Shown piece after piece: positions 14,406 through 16,218 of a DNA stretch of 16,218 nucleotides. The DNA is from an uncultured Campylobacter sp. GTDB lineage: Bacteria; Campylobacterota; Campylobacteria; Campylobacterales; Campylobacteraceae. Position 1 is the stretch's first letter, and every line of letters starts with the position of its first letter. The stretch covers positions 1-16,218 of the forward strand of contig NZ_CALIMW010000183.1 in assembly GCF_938045405.1 (NCBI RefSeq), read 5' to 3'. The position numbers and the translations under genes are program-made. The notes under the pieces were generated by a model. It did no database searches and was not told the DNA's origin. It saw only the letters and a list, made by a program, of their open reading frames with translations.

Positions 14406-15958
14406 ATTTCGCTGCCCGAATTTATTTCCGCAACGATTTCGTCGATTTGTTCGCGCAAATTTGAAATTTTGGCTACTGTTTGTTTTATTTGTAAATTTAA
14501 CTCGTCTATATTAATAACCTCGCGTGTATCTTTTGCCTCGACATAAGAGCTTACGGCTAGATTGTAATCGTTTTGGACTATTTTTTCATTATCTGCGAGT
14601 GCGCATACATGGGCGATATCTTCTTTTTTACCAAAAATTTCTATTATTTTCGCAATGTGTTCGTCAGTTAGGACGTTGTTGTTTGTTCTTTTTTCAAAAA
14701 ACCCGCTAGCATCTATAAACTGCGTTTTAGTCTCTGTTTTATGCTTTGAAAGAACAAGGATATTAACAGCTATCGGAGTGCCATAAAAAAGATTTGGGGC
14801 GAGCGAGATGACGGTCTCGACAAAATTTTCTTTTACGAGATATTCGCGGATCTTTTTTTCCACACCGCCTCTATAAAAAATGCCCGGGAAACTAACTATC
14901 GCGGCTCTGCCTTTTGCCGAAAGGTAGCTGAGTGCGTGCAAGATAAAGGCAAAATCCGCCTTGCTTTTTGGCGCAAGAACGCCCGCAGGAGCAAATCTAG
15001 GATCGTTTATGAGCGTCGGATCGTCGCTACCGATCCAGTTGATGGAGTAAGGAGGATTTGAAACGATAGCGTCAAAAGGCCTATCGTCGCTAAGCTTTGG
15101 ATCTAGTAGCGTATCGCCGAGCTCTATGTGAAATTTAGAGTAATTAACGTTGTGTAAAAACATATTCATACGCGCCAGGTTGTATGTCGTGTGATTTATC
15201 TCCTGGCCAAAAAATCCATCCTCGACCTCATGTTTGTCAAAACGTTTTTTAGCCTGCAAAAGTAGTGAACCAGAACCGCATGCTGGATCGTAAATTTTAT
15301 TTACGCGCTCTTGTTCGTGCATGGCAAGTGCGGCGATGAGCTTTGAGACATTTTGCGGAGTGAAAAACTCGCCGCCGGATTTGCCTGCATTCGCGGCATA
15401 GTTCGAGATAAGAAACTCGTATGCGTCGCCAAAAAGATCGATATGGTTGTTCTTAAAATCGCCAAAATCAAGCTCGGCCACGCCTTTTAAAACCGCTGCG
15501 AGTCGCCTGTTTTTCTCTGTAACACTATTTCCTAAACGGTTGCTAGTAGTATCAAAATCGGCAAAAAGCCCCTTTATGTCCTGCTCTGACTCATACCCGG
15601 ATGCCGAACCTTCGATACTTTTAAAAATTTGATCTAAATCGGTATTTAAATTTGCGTTATCGTCGGCATTTTTTACGACGTTTTTAAATAACTGACTAGG
15701 GTATATAAAATATCCCTTCGTAACAATAGTATCGTGCTTGATCGCTTCAAGCTCCGGCGAATCGTCGGGCAAGCTTGCGTAGTCAAAATCACCGTCGTCG
15801 CCCTCTATATAATCCGTAAAATTTTCGCTAATAAATCTGTAAAACAACGTGCCCAGGACGTATTGCTTAAAGTCCCAGCCGTCAACAGCACCTCTTACTT
15901 CATTTGCAATACTCCAAATTTGGTTTTGCAAAGCCTTGCGCTGCGTCTCTTCGCTCAT
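14402..15958 (-). CDS. hsdM: Type I DNA methyltransferase subunit M
   Basis: The modification subunit: two HsdM and one HsdS form an adenine-N6 methyltransferase that protects host DNA and is the core on which HsdR docks. The 518-residue protein starts with a helical HsdM N-terminal domain (IWSIANEVRGAVDGWDFKQYVLGTLFYRF), then the N6-adenine methylase domain with GEFFTP (196-201), SAM-binding motif I DPACGSG (224-230), catalytic NPPY (301-304) and the later FPGIFYRGG segment. Length and order fit type IC HsdM. The ATG has AGGAG ten bases upstream. It is the first gene of the cassette and its stop overlaps the rhuM-like start (ATGA). Both catalytic motifs are intact. Confidence 0.97.
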   Translation of the reverse strand: MSEETQRKALQNQIWSIANEVRGAVDGWDFKQYVLGTLFYRFISENFTDYIEGDDGDFDYASLPDDSPELEAIKHDTIVTKGYFIYPSQLFKNVVKNADDNANLNTDLDQIFKSIEGSASGYESEQDIKGLFADFDTTSNRLGNSVTEKNRRLAAVLKGVAELDFGDFKNNHIDLFGDAYEFLISNYAANAGKSGGEFFTPQNVSKLIAALAMHEQERVNKIYDPACGSGSLLLQAKKRFDKHEVEDGFFGQEINHTTYNLARMNMFLHNVNYSKFHIELGDTLLDPKLSDDRPFDAIVSNPPYSINWIGSDDPTLINDPRFAPAGVLAPKSKADFAFILHALSYLSAKGRAAIVSFPGIFYRGGVEKKIREYLVKENFVETVISLAPNLFYGTPIAVNILVLSKHKTETKTQFIDASGFFEKRTNNNVLTDEHIAKIIEIFGKKEDIAHVCALADNEKIVQNDYNLAVSSYVEAKDTREVINIDELNLQIKQTVAKISNLREQIDEIVAEINSGSEI

Positions 15959-15979
15959 TTAATAGTATCTCCTAAAAAA

Positions 15980-15997
15980 ATTTTATGCATATAAAAT
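15980..15997. promoter_or_regulatory. Inverted repeat and probable promoter region of the hsdM cassette
   Basis: The arms ATTTTAT and ATAAAAT flank GCAT about 20-40 bases before hsdM. On the minus strand it supplies TAAAAT and TATAT boxes that could serve as -10 elements. Symmetry at a promoter suggests an operator, but AT-rich DNA gives such patterns by chance. Confidence 0.35.
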
Positions 15998-16074
15998 GGG
16001 AATGCTGCCGATAAAATTTAGCAATTCCATACTCTAATTTTCGCAGCAAAATTTCGCTTCCTAAAATTTCATTG

Positions 16075-16087
16075 CGGCACGGTGCCG
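16075..16087 (-). terminator. Short GC-rich hairpin after carB
   Basis: CGGCAC and GTGCCG are perfect 6-base arms around one base (16081), effectively a 5-bp stem with a 3-nt loop, 18 bases after the carB stop. Only a short ATTTT follows, so termination would be weak. Confidence 0.3.
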
Positions 16088-16104
16088 GTGGAGGCCTGCT
16101 CGCG

Positions 16105-16218
16105 CTACTTGCCGCTTAGATACTCCTGTAGCGTTTTAACTTCAAGCGCGGAATCGTCCTTTATCGAGCAGATCGAGCGCGTAGCGGCGATCGCCGCCTT
16201 CATCGTCGTAAAATACGG
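16105..16218 (-). CDS. carB: Carbamoyl-phosphate synthase large subunit, C-terminal end only
   Basis: The last 37 codons plus TAG of a gene entering from the right edge. The tail PYFTTMKAAIAATRSI followed by ALEVKTLQEYLSGK matches the end of bacterial CarB, where the allosteric MGS-like domain closes with a (PY)FTT-x-AA-x-A and a (V)-x-SLQEY pattern. CarB makes carbamoyl phosphate from glutamine-derived ammonia, bicarbonate and ATP for arginine and pyrimidine synthesis. It reads in the same direction as the restriction cassette and ends 146 bases before the hsdM start, so some readthrough into the cassette is possible. The identification rests on a short fragment. Confidence 0.8.
   Translation of the reverse strand, partial: PYFTTMKAAIAATRSICSIKDDSALEVKTLQEYLSGK

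Overview
The window looks like an epsilonproteobacterium of the genus Campylobacter, one of the moderate-GC, probably oral or gut-associated species (C. gracilis, C. showae or C. rectus-like) rather than C. jejuni. The reasons are the futalosine-pathway gene mqnA, the block malic enzyme / gltX / SurA-like chaperone (which I recall in the same order as Cj1287c-Cj1289 of C. jejuni), the heavy use of AAATTT-type words, and a sigma70 promoter made of an extended -10 box without a clear -35. The species is inference.

Left part, 1-7489, is housekeeping chromosome. Six genes read leftward as a tight operon-like series: gltX (glutamyl-tRNA synthetase), maeB (malic enzyme), pncB (nicotinate phosphoribosyltransferase, NAD salvage), a small MliC-like lipoprotein, mqnA (menaquinone synthesis) and gdhA (glutamate dehydrogenase, which runs off the left edge). 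Most junctions overlap or are nearly zero; the lipoprotein-mqnA junction instead holds a strong hairpin with a competing fold. A SurA-like periplasmic chaperone is transcribed divergently from gltX, from promoters whose -10 boxes interlock.

Middle, 7490-7955, is a gene-poor stretch. It holds a short rightward ORF with native-looking codons at its start and an AT-rich, foreign-looking end. I read this as the left scar of an insertion.

Right part, 7956-15958, is a compact leftward defence cassette: hsdM - rhuM-like - hsdS - prrC - hsdR. It is a type I restriction-modification system of the IC (EcoR124/EcoprrI) kind, with two guests. One is PrrC, the latent tRNA-Lys anticodon nuclease, complete with Walker motifs and the R/E/H catalytic triad, placed between hsdS and hsdR as in the E. 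coli prr locus. The other is a RhuM-family protein of unknown function between hsdM and hsdS. The junctions among hsdM, rhuM and hsdS are 4-base ATGA overlaps; prrC starts at GTG two bases after the hsdS stop. hsdS carries a 12-bp tandem repeat encoding TAEL three times, the element that sets the recognition spacer length in EcoR124-type enzymes. The expected logic is that the HsdM/S/R complex restricts phage DNA and holds PrrC silent; a phage that disables restriction releases PrrC, which cuts tRNA-Lys and stops translation.

Right edge, 15959-16218: a 146-base gap with the presumed hsdM promoter, then the 3' end of carB (carbamoyl-phosphate synthase large subunit). No integrase, transposase, tRNA gene, rRNA gene or CRISPR array was seen.
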